Of a stretch of DNA of 14,983 nucleotides, positions 1 to 7,045 are shown piece by piece (within the stretch, counting starts at the first letter, position 1; the number at the start of each line of letters is the position of its first letter). Source of the DNA: an uncultured Clostridium sp. (lineage in GTDB: Bacteria; Bacillota_I; Bacilli_A; RF39; UBA660). Below the pieces are notes generated by a model. That model saw nothing but the letters and a program-made list of their open reading frames with translations. It made no database searches and had not been told where the DNA came from. The stretch covers positions 1 to 14,983 of the forward strand of contig CABUQZ010000028.1 in the NCBI GenBank assembly GCA_902493795.1. Reading direction: 5' to 3'. The position numbers and the translations under genes were made by a program.

Positions 1-306
1 GGATTTCAATCTTTATTGGACCAGTTGAAACCCTATGATAAATCAAATGTCCATATCGCTTTTGAAGCAACTGGACATTATTCAATGAATTTGGAATTAT
101 TTTTAATAGATCAAGAGTATTCATTTATGAAAATCAATCCTCTTGTCATTCACCAATTTTTAAAAGCTCGAAGCTTACGTAGGACTAAAACAGATAAAGC
201 AGACAGTCTTACTGTGGCTAGTTATCTGATGTCCATTCCATATAAACCAAATTCATTGTTATTATATCACACTTATTCATTAAAGTCATTATGCAGAACT
301 CCTTAG
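1..306 (+). pseudogene. IS110-family transposase, N-terminal fragment
   Basis: The reading frame is open at the left edge, so the true start lies outside the window. It encodes about 101 residues of the IS110 DEDD (RuvC-like) catalytic domain. The visible signatures are FEATGHY, carrying the second acidic residue of DEDD, and the TDKADS motif, carrying the last two aspartates. The first aspartate would be to the left. The frame stops after SLKSLCRTP, where IS110 transposases normally continue for another 200-300 residues, including the Transposase_20 domain with the catalytic serine. That domain is absent from the following sequence, so this is a truncated, presumably inactive remnant. The break near base 300 may mark a deletion or insertion junction. 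Family assignment is confident. Whether an intact 5' end exists cannot be seen. Confidence 0.85.
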
Positions 307-419
307 ATATAAACCGGTACTTTTTCTATTTATATCTTCTTTATTTATGTAGTTTGTTTGACTTTTAAATATTTGTTGTCATTTTTGCATTGTTAATATT
401 TTTATAATTAAATGTTTAT

Positions 420-447
420 TTGATTATATTAATACTTTTGTTATAAT
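420..447 (+). promoter_or_regulatory. Promoter of the ytqA-like gene
   Basis: A -35 TTGATT (420-425) and a perfect -10 TATAAT (442-447) are 16 bases apart. Transcription would start near 454, only about nine bases before the ATG at 463 and right at the GGTGA ribosome-site-like bases (454-458). The 5' UTR would therefore be extremely short. Confidence 0.55.
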
Positions 448-462
448 ATTTTTGGTGATTTT

Positions 463-1410
463 ATGTCTAATTTTATTTATAGTGACTCTAATAAAAGATA
501 TTATACTTTGGATTACTATTACAAGCATAAATATGGTTGTAAAATAGCTAAAATAAGTTTAAATCTTGGACTTTCTTGTCCAAATAAAGATGGTAAAGTT
601 GGGTATGGAGGATGTATTTACTGTTCTAAACTTGGAAGTGGCGAGTATGGTGGAAATTTTCTTGATCCAATTAAAGTGCAATTTGATGAAGTCAAAAAAA
701 TGATGATAAATAAGTGGCCAAATTGCAAATTTATTGCATACTTTCAAGCTAATACAAATACTTATGGAGATTTAGATTATTTAGCTAAAAACTGGGAAGA
801 AGCTATAAGTTACCCAGATGTTGTTGGAATCAATATTTCAACAAGACCTGATTCAATTTCCAATGAATGTTATGATTATTTGGAAGAGTTAAACAAAAAA
901 ACAGATTTAGTATTAGAGCTTGGTCTTCAAACAATTAGTGACAAAACTTCTAAATTAATTAATAGATGTTGTAGTTTGGAATGTTTTGATAATTGCGTTA
1001 AAGAATTAAATAAACGAAATATTAAGGTTCTTGTTCATATTATTAATGGTCTTCCCTATGAAACAAAAGAAGATATGATAAATACAGTTAAGCATTTAAA
1101 TACTCTAAATATATGGGGAATAAAAATACATATGCTTCATATATTAAAAGATACTGCTCTTGAAAAAATGTATGAAAAAGAAAAATTTCATGTTTTATCT
1201 AAAGAAGAGTATGTCGATATTGTTTGTGATCAACTAGAAATTTTACGAAATAATATTGTTATTAATAGGCTTACTGGGGACCCTAAAATAGATGATTTAG
1301 TTGAACCTTTTTGGTTAACTAAAAAATTCTGTGTTTTAAATGATATTGATAAAGAGCTTGTAAGAAGAAATTCTTATCAAGGGAAAAAAAATGAGGTTAA
1401 TAATTGTTAA
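463..1410 (+). CDS. ytqA: TIGR01212/YtqA-like radical SAM protein
   Basis: This 315-residue protein belongs to the YtqA family (TIGR01212), related to the Elp3/MiaB-type radical SAM enzymes. It should bind a 4Fe-4S cluster through C39-x11-C51-x2-C54, a long-spaced cysteine motif typical of this family, and cleave S-adenosylmethionine. GGCIYCSKLGSGEYGG follows the cluster motif as in B. subtilis YtqA. The SAM-binding barrel continues through residues about 60-250, with INISTRPD and ELGLQTISD as conserved strands. The length matches the family. The start fits the family N-terminus (KRYYTLDYY before the cysteine motif). The substrate is not established; a role in tRNA modification is often suggested because YtqA commonly neighbours the methyltransferase YtqB, which is absent here. 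It is the only intact plus-strand gene and converges on the superoxide reductase gene. Confidence 0.9.
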   Translation: MSNFIYSDSNKRYYTLDYYYKHKYGCKIAKISLNLGLSCPNKDGKVGYGGCIYCSKLGSGEYGGNFLDPIKVQFDEVKKMMINKWPNCKFIAYFQANTNTYGDLDYLAKNWEEAISYPDVVGINISTRPDSISNECYDYLEELNKKTDLVLELGLQTISDKTSKLINRCCSLECFDNCVKELNKRNIKVLVHIINGLPYETKEDMINTVKHLNTLNIWGIKIHMLHILKDTALEKMYEKEKFHVLSKEEYVDIVCDQLEILRNNIVINRLTGDPKIDDLVEPFWLTKKFCVLNDIDKELVRRNSYQGKKNEVNNC

Positions 1411-1442
1411 ACGTTTAAGTCTTACGATTATTAACCTTTTTT
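1384..1442. terminator. Bidirectional terminator between convergent genes
   Basis: A 13-bp stem pairs 1395-1407 with 1424-1436; the outer ten base pairs (GGTTAATAAT with ATTATTAACC) are perfect. A T-run (1437-1442) follows on the plus strand and an A-run (1384-1391) precedes it, so it can end both the plus-strand ytqA-like gene and the minus-strand superoxide reductase gene. The stem overlaps the last codons of ytqA. A perfect 12-bp palindrome, TTAAACGTTTAA (1407-1418), spans the stop codon at the stem-loop junction. Confidence 0.8.
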
Positions 1443-1448
1443 ATTATG

Positions 1449-1817
1449 TTATTTAACTTCTGTTTTCCATAATGAATGCTTGTTGCAATATGAATAAAGA
1501 GTCATTCCTTCAACATATTTAAATTCTGCTTTAGCATCATTTCCTGGTTTTAGATATTTTATTTCCTCATCTAAATCAGATACAGCTGCTATCCATTCGA
1601 TGTAATGATCATCTTCCATAACATGTTTTACCTCGACATAGACAGTTCCATCTTTAACTTCATATGTTGGTACATGTTTTTCAGCTGCTCCATCACTATC
1701 GTTTGCTTTTAAAGTTTTCATTTCCTCGTCACAACATTTAATTGCACATTTACATTCATCAAAAACTTTAATCAAGTTATTGCATTTACTACATTTCTTT
1801 ATAATTAATTCTCTCAT
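1449..1817 (-). CDS. dfx: Desulfoferrodoxin / superoxide reductase (2Fe type)
   Basis: The 122-residue protein reduces superoxide to hydrogen peroxide in the cytoplasm, an oxygen defence typical of anaerobes. It has the two-domain desulfoferrodoxin layout. The N-terminal desulforedoxin-like Fe(SCys)4 site is C9, C12, C28, C29. The C-terminal catalytic site is H48, H65, H71, C111 and H114, with the conserved EKHVP (46-50) supplying the catalytic Glu and Lys and CNKHSLW closing the site. One variation is seen: the usual HPM around the second histidine is HVM here. Two further cysteines (C22, C24) lie between the N-terminal ligand pairs. An AGAGG ribosome site precedes the ATG, and a separate promoter indicates a monocistronic gene. 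Rubredoxin or another electron donor is not encoded nearby. Confidence 0.95.
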   Translation of the reverse strand: MRELIIKKCSKCNNLIKVFDECKCAIKCCDEEMKTLKANDSDGAAEKHVPTYEVKDGTVYVEVKHVMEDDHYIEWIAAVSDLDEEIKYLKPGNDAKAEFKYVEGMTLYSYCNKHSLWKTEVK

Positions 1818-1838
1818 ATATACCTCTTTTCTAATTTA

Positions 1839-1867
1839 AATATACACTTTATTATATTTTTTTTCAA
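1839..1867 (-). promoter_or_regulatory. Probable promoter of dfx
   Basis: On the minus strand, TTGAAA (1862-1867) and TATATT (1839-1844) are separated by 17 bases, about 20 bases before the dfx ribosome site. Both boxes differ from consensus, and the region is AT-rich, so chance matches are possible. Confidence 0.45.
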
Positions 1868-1872
1868 TAATT

Positions 1873-1900
1873 TAAAAAGAGAAAACAAATTATTTTCTCT
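1873..1900 (-). terminator. Terminator of the 157-aa gene
   Basis: An 8-bp stem, AGAGAAAA with TTTTCTCT (1893-1900 and 1878-1885), has a 7-base loop and is followed on the minus strand by a run of T. The stem includes the last codons and the stop of the gene ending at 1890, which separates it from dfx. Confidence 0.7.
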
Positions 1901-2363
1901 TCTTTCCAAAATCTAAAAATTTCTTTTTAACTTTTGTTTTATCAACAGTTCCAACGACCATATTACCTTTTTTAGATTGAACTACCATTTTAATAGTTTC
2001 TAGTTTGTGTTTTAAAAGTGCCATTTTAACATTATATTCTTCGTCGTCAAGTCCTGTTTTTCCTTCTTCACGGGCTTTGTTAAACTCAATTATTACTTTT
2101 TCACATAGCTCAACTGATTCTGTCCATGATAAGTTTTTCATTATATTATAATCAAGAACATAATCTAATCCGCTAAAATAATTAGTAACAGCCTCATCGT
2201 CAAATAATAAAAAACTTTTTTGACCTTCTTGTTTTTCATCAGCATCAGTCATTCTTTTTTCTAAGTTAGCTCTTATGTCACTTGGCATTCTTTTTTTATC
2301 TTTTAATGCAACTTCAACATCACATTTTTGTACATATAATTCATTTCCATTTATAATTTTCAT
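1890..2363 (-). CDS. Unrecognised conserved-looking cytoplasmic protein
   Basis: This 157-residue protein matches no family I recognise. It is soluble, lysine- and glutamate-rich, and has no signal peptide or membrane segment. The middle (about 45-75) is hydrophobic and aromatic (SFLLFDDEAVTNYFSGLDYVLDY). It is followed by a charged helical stretch and a basic tail ending KKKFLDFGKKRK. The basic tail could bind nucleic acid, which is only a guess. I chose the second ATG (2361-2363) because the GAGGGGG site lies seven bases before it, whereas the first ATG (2367-2369) directly abuts the ribosome site. It has its own strong promoter and terminator, so it is monocistronic between relQ and dfx. 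Confidence 0.75.
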   Translation of the reverse strand: MKIINGNELYVQKCDVEVALKDKKRMPSDIRANLEKRMTDADEKQEGQKSFLLFDDEAVTNYFSGLDYVLDYNIMKNLSWTESVELCEKVIIEFNKAREEGKTGLDDEEYNVKMALLKHKLETIKMVVQSKKGNMVVGTVDKTKVKKKFLDFGKKRK

Positions 2364-2388
2364 AATCATTCCCCCTCAGCAAGTGATA

Positions 2389-2417
2389 ATTATACCACAA
2401 AAGCTTTCTATTGTAAA
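2389..2417 (-). promoter_or_regulatory. Strong promoter of the 157-aa gene
   Basis: On the minus strand, TTTACA (2412-2417) and TATAAT (2389-2394) are 17 bases apart, with a TGG extension before the -10. Transcription would start near 2382 and leave a leader of about 19 bases ahead of the ATG at 2363. Confidence 0.75.
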
Positions 2418-2426
2418 TAGCGAGCT

Positions 2427-3041
2427 CTATTTATACTTATTCATAATCTCATTCAATTTATACATCTTATCATCTAATTTTTTTACTTCAAGAGAACACT
2501 TGTATGCTTCTTCAGTTACTTCATCTGGTATTATTCCATCAAATTTATATTTTATTTTATGATCTAAACTTGCCCAAAAGTCCATTGCCATTGTTCTAAT
2601 TTGAATTTCTGCTTCAACGTACTCTACACTACCACTTAAATGAATAGGCACTAAAACATTAAGATGATAACTAGAATAACCCGACTCCTTTGGATTTTTT
2701 ATAAAATCTTCTTGAACTCTAATTTTAAAGATTTTTGAACTACTAATTAAATTAACTATTTCATACACATCAGATAAAAAAGAACATACAATCCTAATAC
2801 CAACCATATCATGGACATGATTAACTAAATTCTCTTTTGTTACTTCATACCCTTTTCTTTTTAACTTTGCTATTGCGCTATCTATACTTTTAATTCTAGA
2901 TTTAACATGTTCTACAGGATTTATTTTATTGTGAAACTCATATTCTTTTATAAGAATGTTTAATTCTGTAGTAATTGTTTGCAAAGCGAAGTCATACTTA
3001 ATCATTACTTCAGTTAAATCTTCCAAAAAATCTTCTTTCAT
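2427..3041 (-). CDS. relQ: Small alarmone synthetase, RelQ/YjbM type
   Basis: The 204-residue protein is a single-domain (p)ppGpp synthetase that transfers pyrophosphate from ATP to GDP or GTP. It carries the RelA/SpoT synthetase fold only, with no HD hydrolase, TGS or ACT domains. Its length fits RelQ/YjbM-type enzymes (about 210 aa). Key motifs are HVKSRIKS (45-52), HDMVGIRI (77-84) with the metal-binding aspartate D78, ESGYSSYH (119-126) for guanosine stacking, and AEIQIRT (144-150) with catalytic E145. The C-terminal helix is charged, as in the tetramerising RelQ family. An AAAGGG ribosome site precedes the ATG. The start lies only 20 bases after an intrinsic terminator and no separate promoter is evident, so expression may depend on terminator readthrough from the 45-aa gene upstream. 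Confidence 0.92.
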   Translation of the reverse strand: MKEDFLEDLTEVMIKYDFALQTITTELNILIKEYEFHNKINPVEHVKSRIKSIDSAIAKLKRKGYEVTKENLVNHVHDMVGIRIVCSFLSDVYEIVNLISSSKIFKIRVQEDFIKNPKESGYSSYHLNVLVPIHLSGSVEYVEAEIQIRTMAMDFWASLDHKIKYKFDGIIPDEVTEEAYKCSLEVKKLDDKMYKLNEIMNKYK

Positions 3042-3061
3042 TTTTCCCTTTCTGTTAGTAG

Positions 3062-3088
3062 AAAAAAGCCACTAACTACTTAGTGACT
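3062..3088 (-). terminator. Terminator or attenuator between the 45-aa gene and relQ
   Basis: A 9-bp stem (3080-3088 with 3067-3075, one G-T wobble) has a 4-base loop and is followed on the minus strand by six T. It begins right after the 45-aa gene's stop codon and ends 20 bases before the relQ ATG. Confidence 0.8.
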
Positions 3089-3089
3089 A

Positions 3090-3227
3090 CTATTCTTCAG
3101 TTTGTTCCTCTTCTGTTTTATTTTCTTTTTCTTTTTGTTTCTTTTTAATAAGACCGAATGTTACAACTGATGCAGCTGCCACTACTGCTGCGGCAATTCC
3201 TGCTAAAGCTTTTTTATTTTTACTCAT
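3090..3227 (-). CDS. 45-aa single-pass membrane peptide
   Basis: This short gene encodes 45 residues, beginning MSKNKKALAGIAAAVV. A positively charged N-terminus is followed by an Ala/Val-rich hydrophobic segment (about 7-27), then a KKKQKEKE stretch and an acidic tail ending EEEQTEE. The layout suggests one transmembrane helix with a highly charged cytoplasmic or surface tail. Support for a real gene is strong: a perfect GGAGGT ribosome site four bases before the ATG, a near-consensus promoter 17-spaced upstream and a terminator immediately after the stop. The sequence is too short for family assignment; small YtxH-like and toxin-like membrane peptides have similar layouts. It lies upstream of relQ on the same strand. 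Confidence 0.8.
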   Translation of the reverse strand: MSKNKKALAGIAAAVVAAASVVTFGLIKKKQKEKENKTEEEQTEE

Positions 3228-3258
3228 ATTTACCTCCTAAAACTTGTATTACGCTTTA

Positions 3259-3287
3259 ATTATAATATACTTTCCATACTTTTACAA
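3259..3287 (-). promoter_or_regulatory. Promoter of the 45-aa gene (and possibly relQ)
   Basis: On the minus strand, TTGTAA (3282-3287) and a perfect TATAAT (3259-3264) are separated by exactly 17 bases. A 6-bp inverted repeat, TGTCAA/TTGACA (3307-3312, 3327-3332), lies about 20 bases further upstream and could be an operator, but it may be chance. The remaining intergenic sequence to 3464 shows no gene. Confidence 0.7.
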
Positions 3288-3464
3288 TTAAATACGTGTA
3301 TTTTTTTGTCAAGTTTAATCGAGATATTGACATATTTTGTATTATTTTCTTGCATTTTTCAATTTATTGTAACTTGTATATCAAAAGCAATTTTTGTTAG
3401 ATTATAAAGATATAGTGATTATAATCAATTCAATTCATTTTTATTTGTGATAAATTAGATATTT

Positions 3465-3956
3465 TTACTCCCAATTTGGTACATCTTTAAAAGAATAAAA
3501 GACATATTCTCTATTATCTTCCTTATGATCATTGTAATTTGAGTGATAAGAAAGGACTAATTTATTACCCTCAATAGTTCCCTTATAATCAAAAGTTGTT
3601 ATATCATTTAAAGTAGTAAAAGAAATATTATTGCCATCAAGATTATATTTTCCTACATAATCTTTATATCTGTCGTTAGATTTATCAAACCAATTGCTTT
3701 TTGGGAAATAACCATCACTATCTTCTGTTTGGGTTATTAGTACTGATATAACACTTCCATCTTCATAGAACCTTAAAACATAGTTATCTGTGAATCCATC
3801 ATTATCAAAATCACCAATATAACAATATAGTCCATCAAATCTTAATTTGTTACCAAATATAATATTATCTTTATTTTCTCCTTTACATCCACTGCATGTA
3901 ACTAAGATAAGTAAAATAAGCATTATAAATTTGTTGAATAAATTACCTTTTTTCAT
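3465..3956 (-). CDS. Putative lipoprotein with a calcium-binding-like loop
   Basis: The predicted product is 163 residues. I chose the internal ATG at 3954-3956 because a GGAGAG ribosome site precedes it and it gives a classical signal: MKKGN, hydrophobic residues 9-20, then VTCSGC. Either C21 or C24 could be the lipidated cysteine; neither lipobox is perfect (T at -1 or C at -3). A longer upstream reading would bury the signal. The mature part contains GDFDNDGFTD (48-57), an EF-hand/dockerin-like DxDxDG loop with acidic residues D49, D51, D53 and D57, followed by a beta-rich region of Tyr- and Asp-rich strands. The family is unrecognised. It is probably an exported surface-anchored protein. 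Confidence 0.75.
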   Translation of the reverse strand: MKKGNLFNKFIMLILLILVTCSGCKGENKDNIIFGNKLRFDGLYCYIGDFDNDGFTDNYVLRFYEDGSVISVLITQTEDSDGYFPKSNWFDKSNDRYKDYVGKYNLDGNNISFTTLNDITTFDYKGTIEGNKLVLSYHSNYNDHKEDNREYVFYSFKDVPNWE

Positions 3957-4061
3957 ATAAATATCTCTCCTTATTTCATTAAAAAAGTAAATATTATAAT
4001 TTGCTTTATCGTGTTTTTTTGGCATAGTTTATTTGATTTATTCTATATATTTTATCATATT

Positions 4062-4946
4062 TTAATCAATGTTAATTAGTTCGTATTCTCTTGTTCCAAC
4101 TTCTAATAAAGCAGCAGATTCAATTGTGTGAACACCATGTCTTGATTCTACTCTTTCGATAAAATGATCTTTCCCTGGGTCATTTGAATTATATACAAGA
4201 TCAATACATGCTTGATCGATGGCAACCGGGTCAGTTGATGCTAAAACTCCTATATCTTTAAGGCATGGATCTTCTGCAACTGCACAACAATCACAATCTA
4301 CGCTCATATTACACATTACATTTATATAAGCCATATTACCATCAAAATACTCTACAACACTTGATGCTGCATCTGCCATTGCTTCAAGGAATTTTTCTTG
4401 TTTTGCAGTTTTATCCCATAATTCATTTTGATCATCAGTAATACCTGCTGAATGAATCCAAGATTTACCTCTACTTGATGCTACTCCAATTGATAATTGT
4501 TTTAAGGCTCCACCATATCCACCCATTGGATGTCCTTTAAAGTGGGATAAAACAAGCATAGAGTCATAATTATCAATATTTTTTCCTACATAGTTTTCTT
4601 TTATTACTTTTCCATTTGGTATTTCAAGAACTTTATCAGGTCCTTCTTTATCCATCAAATCAACTTTGAAATATTTGCTCCATCCATGTCTTTCTAAAGT
4701 TTTTAAGTGTTTTTCTGTTGTGTTTCTTTCTCCACCATAAGCAGTATTACACTCAACAACAGTTCCATTAACGTGTTCAATTATCTTTCTCATAAATTCA
4801 GGTCTTAAGTAATTTTGATTTCCTTCTTCTCCTGAATGAACTTTAACAGCTACATTTCCTTTTAATTCTTTTCCTAATTTATCAAATATTTTAACTAAAC
4901 TATCTTCACTTATTTCTTTTGTAAAATATACTTTTGCTTTTTCCAT
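4062..4946 (-). CDS. DUF362 family protein, probable iron-sulfur protein
   Basis: The 294-residue protein has the DUF362 fold. Recognisable family elements are VAVKVHSGEEGN near residue 35, VVECNTAYGG (64-72), SHFKGHPMGGYGGALKQLSIG (134-154) and the late STDPVAIDQACIDL. Five cysteines cluster at 212, 218, 220, 221 and 228 (MCNMSVDCDCC then DPC). They could bind an iron-sulfur cluster or metal; many DUF362 proteins instead carry a C-terminal ferredoxin domain, absent here. The biochemical activity of the family is not established. A strong GGAGG site precedes the ATG. The upstream MazG-like gene ends 78 bases away with no clear terminator between them, so the two may share a transcript. Confidence 0.88.
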   Translation of the reverse strand: MEKAKVYFTKEISEDSLVKIFDKLGKELKGNVAVKVHSGEEGNQNYLRPEFMRKIIEHVNGTVVECNTAYGGERNTTEKHLKTLERHGWSKYFKVDLMDKEGPDKVLEIPNGKVIKENYVGKNIDNYDSMLVLSHFKGHPMGGYGGALKQLSIGVASSRGKSWIHSAGITDDQNELWDKTAKQEKFLEAMADAASSVVEYFDGNMAYINVMCNMSVDCDCCAVAEDPCLKDIGVLASTDPVAIDQACIDLVYNSNDPGKDHFIERVESRHGVHTIESAALLEVGTREYELINID

Positions 4947-5024
4947 ATTATCCTCCTTTAAATATTATAAAGTATTTTTTTTAATTTATCATTAATCAAT
5001 TTATTGTTTTTTGAAAAGTTTATT

Positions 5025-5357
5025 TTATTCTTCGTGTGTTATGACTTTTTCTAGGAATATTTTATATTCAAATGCTCCTCTTTTTTCTTTTTTTCTATTT
5101 GCTAATTCAATAACATCATCAAGACTTTTGTTTTCAAGTTTAGCAAGAGATTTTATAATCTCTAACATATCTGCAAGCTCCTCTATTCTACTTTGTCCAG
5201 TTGATTCTATAACCTCATTATATTCTTCTAATAGCTTCTTTTCAAATTCTGTTTTAAAATCTTCGTCATTTAAAGTTCTTACAACAGGTTTTTCATTATT
5301 GTTTTTGCATATTTCTGGTATTTTATCTCTTAACAACTTATTATAAACTCTTTCCAC
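5025..5357 (-). CDS. MazG-like nucleotide pyrophosphohydrolase
   Basis: The 110-residue protein is an all-alpha NTP pyrophosphatase-like protein (MazG/HisE superfamily), likely hydrolysing non-canonical or excess nucleoside triphosphates in the cytoplasm. It has the family opening YNKLLRDKIPEI (5-16). The metal-binding signature is LLEEYNEVIE (E44, E45, E48) followed by EELAD (E60, D63). The ending KRGAFEYKIFLEKV is characteristic of a common short subgroup. I chose the GTG at 5355-5357 because AGGAAG lies seven bases upstream and family members start here. A longer in-frame reading to 5426 would add 23 residues without family similarity. The exact substrate cannot be read from sequence. Confidence 0.87.
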   Translation of the reverse strand: MERVYNKLLRDKIPEICKNNNEKPVVRTLNDEDFKTEFEKKLLEEYNEVIESTGQSRIEELADMLEIIKSLAKLENKSLDDVIELANRKKEKRGAFEYKIFLEKVITHEE

Positions 5358-5529
5358 TTTATCACTTCCTAATACTTTAATTTTAACATTATTTATTAAC
5401 AATATTTTATCACATATATTATTCACAAGTAAATTAGTGAAATTTCAAAATGTTCTTTTATTTGCAAAATATTTTTATTTTTTTAAAGCTATTTTTTTAT
5501 TATTTTATTTAATATTCTTAATTTAATCA

Positions 5530-5563
5530 AAAAGAAAAGTCTAAAACATTATAATTTTAGACT
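5530..5563 (-). terminator. Terminator of the DUF2828 gene
   Basis: A perfect 9-bp stem, AGTCTAAAA with TTTTAGACT (5555-5563 and 5538-5546), has an 8-base loop and is followed on the minus strand by TTTTCTTTTT. It lies just after the stop at 5569. Confidence 0.85.
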
Positions 5564-5568
5564 GTATT

Positions 5569-7014
5569 TTATTCTTTATCAGTTTTTAGCATTTCAAGAT
5601 AGATTGATAGAGTTTCAAACATTACATTTTGTGGAGTGTAATTTTCAATTTTAAATATATTAGACAATATATTTGTAGAGAATCCACTAATCATTGCTAC
5701 ATCATTATCAAATTTAGTTGCGGGAACTCCTTGAGTTGAACAGGCTACATTCCAAAATATTATTGTTGGTAATTTGTACCCTTCTTCTTTAAATGCTTTT
5801 TTCCATCCTTCAAGATTTGTTCCATCTTTTGAATAAGTTCCTCTATCAAATTCCATATCTGAAATAATTAAAATGCTGCTTGGTAAATCTTCTTGAGTTA
5901 GGTTATTATCTTTTACAGTATTTAAAACAAGTTCAAAAGCTTTATCAATATCAGTATTTTCTATTATAGAAGGAATGTTATCCACTTTTTCTGTTATAGT
6001 TTTACCTTTAATCTCACATAGATATGGTTTTTGTGAAAATGTTATAAAATGATTTTTAAATATTCCTTTATTTCTTTCAGCAGTATATATAGCTAGTCCT
6101 ATAGCTGTTGCATATGGAATTGCTCCATAAGATAACATTGATCCAGATGTATCTGCCATTACAAGTACATTGGTATTGCATCCATTTAATACATCTTTTT
6201 GGTTATTCCACATTATGTCATATATTTCTTCATCATCTTTTCTATTTCTACATAATACTTTTTTTATTATTTCATATGAGAATAATCCTTCAGTATTTAT
6301 TTTTGCTTTACCTTTTTTGACATCATCTTTATACTTAATATACTTTTCTCCCATTCTTTTTAGATAGGCATTTGTATATTTAAGCATTGCCTTAGTTGGA
6401 ACTTCACTAAAATTTATATTATCGTATCTTTTTTCTGTGAGATTTTTTTCAACAATATTTAATTTATCTCTTAATGAAGAAAGAGTTTTTCTATACTCTT
6501 TTTCAGTCATATTTAGACCTTTCATAATTTTTTTAGCTATCAAGCTATTAGTATTATGAGTTCTATGGCTTGGTAACCATTTAGCTAATAAAGAAGGATT
6601 TTCTTCTTTTATGTCTATTTCCAATTGTTCTTTTATTAAATTAATCACTTCATTTTCAATTGGTGTATCAATACCTACTAATATATAGTCATATCTTCCA
6701 AGATCACTAATGAATGGCAATACTTTTAATGCTATTTTGGGATTATTAAGACATAAATCTTTATAAATTGTTTTGAAGATCCTTCTTTCACCTTTTCCAC
6801 CTCTTATATCTAATATATATAATAGGTTTGCTAGGGCAAGGTTTTCATCTTCATTTAAGGCATTATTAAATAATCTAATAATTTCTTGCTCAGAATTATT
6901 TCTTGATAGTTTAGTAAAAACATCCAAATTACAATCATATGTTGTTAAAAAATATTCAGATCCTTTTGTATTTGTTATTGTATTATTTTTTTTCATACCA
7001 TCTAAAAGATTCAT
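5569..7014 (-). CDS. DUF2828 protein, Ro60/TROVE-like repeat plus vWA domain
   Basis: The 481-residue protein matches DUF2828 by LDIRGGKGERR (68-78), FISDLGRYDY (101-110) and AKWLPSHR (144-151). The N-terminal two thirds look like a helical repeat array. The C-terminal third is a von Willebrand factor A domain with an intact MIDAS: DTSGS (288-292), a TD (354-355) and SDMEFD (385-390). This repeat-plus-vWA plan is shared with the TROVE/Ro60 proteins, which bind misfolded RNAs and Y RNAs; a functional equivalence is inference. No signal peptide is present. The ATG at 7012-7014 is chosen because GGAGGTG lies just upstream; an in-frame GTG at 7021-7023 falls inside that ribosome site. A structured leader of about 198 nt precedes it, with its own promoter, and a terminator follows. 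It is monocistronic. Confidence 0.88.
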   Translation of the reverse strand: MNLLDGMKKNNTITNTKGSEYFLTTYDCNLDVFTKLSRNNSEQEIIRLFNNALNEDENLALANLLYILDIRGGKGERRIFKTIYKDLCLNNPKIALKVLPFISDLGRYDYILVGIDTPIENEVINLIKEQLEIDIKEENPSLLAKWLPSHRTHNTNSLIAKKIMKGLNMTEKEYRKTLSSLRDKLNIVEKNLTEKRYDNINFSEVPTKAMLKYTNAYLKRMGEKYIKYKDDVKKGKAKINTEGLFSYEIIKKVLCRNRKDDEEIYDIMWNNQKDVLNGCNTNVLVMADTSGSMLSYGAIPYATAIGLAIYTAERNKGIFKNHFITFSQKPYLCEIKGKTITEKVDNIPSIIENTDIDKAFELVLNTVKDNNLTQEDLPSSILIISDMEFDRGTYSKDGTNLEGWKKAFKEEGYKLPTIIFWNVACSTQGVPATKFDNDVAMISGFSTNILSNIFKIENYTPQNVMFETLSIYLEMLKTDKE

Positions 7015-7045
7015 AAGTATCACCTCCAGTTAATTTGTTAATTAC

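Noticed and set aside
2275..2562. Plus-strand frame of 95 codons across the relQ end and the 157-aa gene start
   Set aside because: It spans two oppositely oriented genes and the strong promoter between them, with low-complexity composition.
3418..3427. Palindrome GATTATAATC between the 45-aa and lipoprotein genes
   Set aside because: A 10-bp palindrome of this AT-rich composition is expected by chance and it lies at no promoter I can identify.
4980..5024. A terminator between the DUF362 and MazG-like genes
   Set aside because: Short A/T stems can be drawn, but none has a convincing GC-containing stem followed by a T-run on the minus strand.
5011..5346. A plus-strand open frame of 111 codons opposite the MazG-like gene
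   Set aside because: It is rich in Ser, Leu and Phe, lacks a ribosome site and lies wholly opposite a gene with clear family motifs.
6108..6367. Two overlapping plus-strand frames opposite the DUF2828 gene
   Set aside because: They are antisense frames of Phe, Leu and His created by AT-rich coding sequence; no start signal or family resemblance is seen.
7021..7023. GTG as the start of the DUF2828 protein
   Set aside because: The GTG lies inside the GGAGGTG ribosome site; the ATG at 7012-7014 is correctly spaced from it.
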